From assembly GCF_003289645.1 (NCBI RefSeq), contig NZ_QLYX01000016.1:145550-209549 (forward strand): a stretch of 64,000 bases of DNA, read 5' to 3'. The notes beneath the pieces were generated by a model. The model was given only the letters and a program-made list of their open reading frames with translations. It had not been told where the DNA came from and did not search any database. Shown here in pieces: positions 63,471 to 64,000 of this stretch; within the stretch, counting starts at the first letter, position 1, and every line of letters begins with the position of its first letter. Both the position numbers and the translations under genes were made by a program. This DNA comes from Actinomadura craniellae (GTDB lineage Bacteria; Actinomycetota; Actinomycetes; Streptosporangiales; Streptosporangiaceae).

Positions 63471-63617
63471 GCGGTCCAACCAGCCCCGATCCCGGTCACC
63501 GCTCCCCGCTGGCCCGTCGGCCCGCCATGGTCACCTGCCCCGATCTCGGCGACCGCGAGCACCGTGGACAAGCCGCACGCTCGTAGGCGGCGGGACGACC
63601 ACGCACGAAACCCGAAC

Positions 63618-64000
63618 TCACGTGGTGGATTCAGGATCAGGAACGCCCCCGAGCTCGTTGTCGAGCATCTCGAAGATCTCGTCGTCGCTGGCCGTCTCCA
63701 GGACGGCATCAGCGCCATCCCGGTTCGCCGTCGTATGGACCGACCGAAGCCGCAAAATGGCGTCCTGCAGGCGATGAATCGCTTTGGCGCGCACTTCGCT
63801 GTCTGCCTGGTCCGTAGAAAGCTCCGCCACCAATCCATCCAATTCCTTGAGCACGGCCAGGTCGGTTTTGGGGGCGATCTGGGTGTGGATGTGGTGGGCC
63901 AGTGCTTGGGGGTTGGGGTGGTCGAAGATCGCGGTGGGGGTGAGTTTGAGGCCGGTGGCGGCATTGAGGCGGTTGCGGAGTTCGACCGAGGTCAGGGAGT
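63618..64000 (-). CDS. Type I modular polyketide synthase, C-terminal end (partial)
   Basis: On the minus strand, running in from beyond the window, SLTSVELRNRLNAATGLKL and TPTAIFDHPNPQALAHHI form the second half of an acyl carrier protein. The Ser at the very edge (63997-63999) is the phosphopantetheine site of the DSL motif. After a linker, the tail HTTANRDGADAVLETASDDEIFEMLDNELG is the usual C-terminal docking end of actinomycete PKS proteins that hand over to another subunit. No thioesterase follows, so this is not the last subunit. The partner is outside the window. Confidence 0.88.
   Translation of the reverse strand, partial: SLTSVELRNRLNAATGLKLTPTAIFDHPNPQALAHHIHTQIAPKTDLAVLKELDGLVAELSTDQADSEVRAKAIHRLQDAILRLRSVHTTANRDGADAVLETASDDEIFEMLDNELGGVPDPESTT

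Noticed and set aside
62698..63777. 359-aa plus-strand open frame
   Set aside because: Not one gene: only pieces match IS1380 transposase and the matching frame switches several times, so it is annotated as a pseudogene instead.
1..64000. tRNA, rRNA, riboswitch and CRISPR signals
   Set aside because: Scanned the gene-free stretches for tRNA T-arm patterns, array-like repeats and riboswitch cores by eye; nothing convincing was found.

Overview
The window is high-GC DNA from a filamentous actinomycete, probably a Streptomyces, Actinomadura or Nonomuraea relative. The signs are GC-rich third codon positions, frequent GTG and TTG starts, 4-nt gene overlaps, and actinomycete families such as SARP, LAL-type LuxR, XRE/DUF5753 with DUF397, and modular NRPS/PKS. 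I found no rRNA, tRNA or CRISPR array. Most genes lie on the minus strand.

Layout. (1) 69-20576: one seven-gene minus-strand operon in which every junction is a 4-nt stop/start overlap. It encodes a 770-aa protein with a lysozyme-like motif, a 3139-aa giant with an alpha/beta-hydrolase-like segment and a DUF6603-like region, proteins of 405 and 254 aa, a 1757-aa protein with a ricin-B-like lectin region and Ig-like repeats, a degenerate ATP-grasp-like protein, and an intact ATP-grasp ligase. No characterised system with this composition is known to me. (2) 21276-24086: fatty acyl-CoA genes (TetR regulator and acyl-CoA dehydrogenase, divergent from a crotonase) with a palindromic operator candidate between them. 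(3) 24181-28778: ordinary accessory genes (DUF4386, MerR with an SDR, an AAA kinase-like protein with DUF5713, SIMPL). (4) 29477-41046: a defence island with a membrane-anchored NACHT protein carrying a degenerate formylglycine-generating-enzyme-like domain, a HigB/HigA-like toxin-antitoxin pair, and a complete type I Wadjet operon (jetABCD). A phosphotransferase pseudogene fragment lies between the NACHT and toxin-antitoxin genes. (5) 41089-43202: an anti-sigma-type ATPase divergent from an XRE regulator and two tandem DUF397 genes. (6) 43192-44854: a GT1 glycosyltransferase divergent from a MarR regulator with only 19 bp between start codons. (7) 44839-49473: a branched-chain-amino-acid-type ABC importer operon in which LivM and LivG are fused.

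(8) 50404-62592: a compact natural-product cluster. It has one C-A-T NRPS module whose adenylation code reads as glycine, a stand-alone thioesterase-like protein with a Cys nucleophile, a MupA-type luciferase-like monooxygenase with its flavin reductase, a methyltransferase, an MFS exporter, a SARP activator and a LAL regulator. The intergenic region 56146-56530 carries direct heptamer repeats of the SARP type facing both divergent operons, so the in-cluster SARP probably activates both. I do not recognise the product.

(9) 62576-64000: a boundary with a 33-bp direct repeat, a GC-rich hairpin, a decayed IS1380-type transposase, and the 3' end of a modular type I PKS running in from beyond the window. 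Whether that PKS belongs to the NRPS cluster is open.
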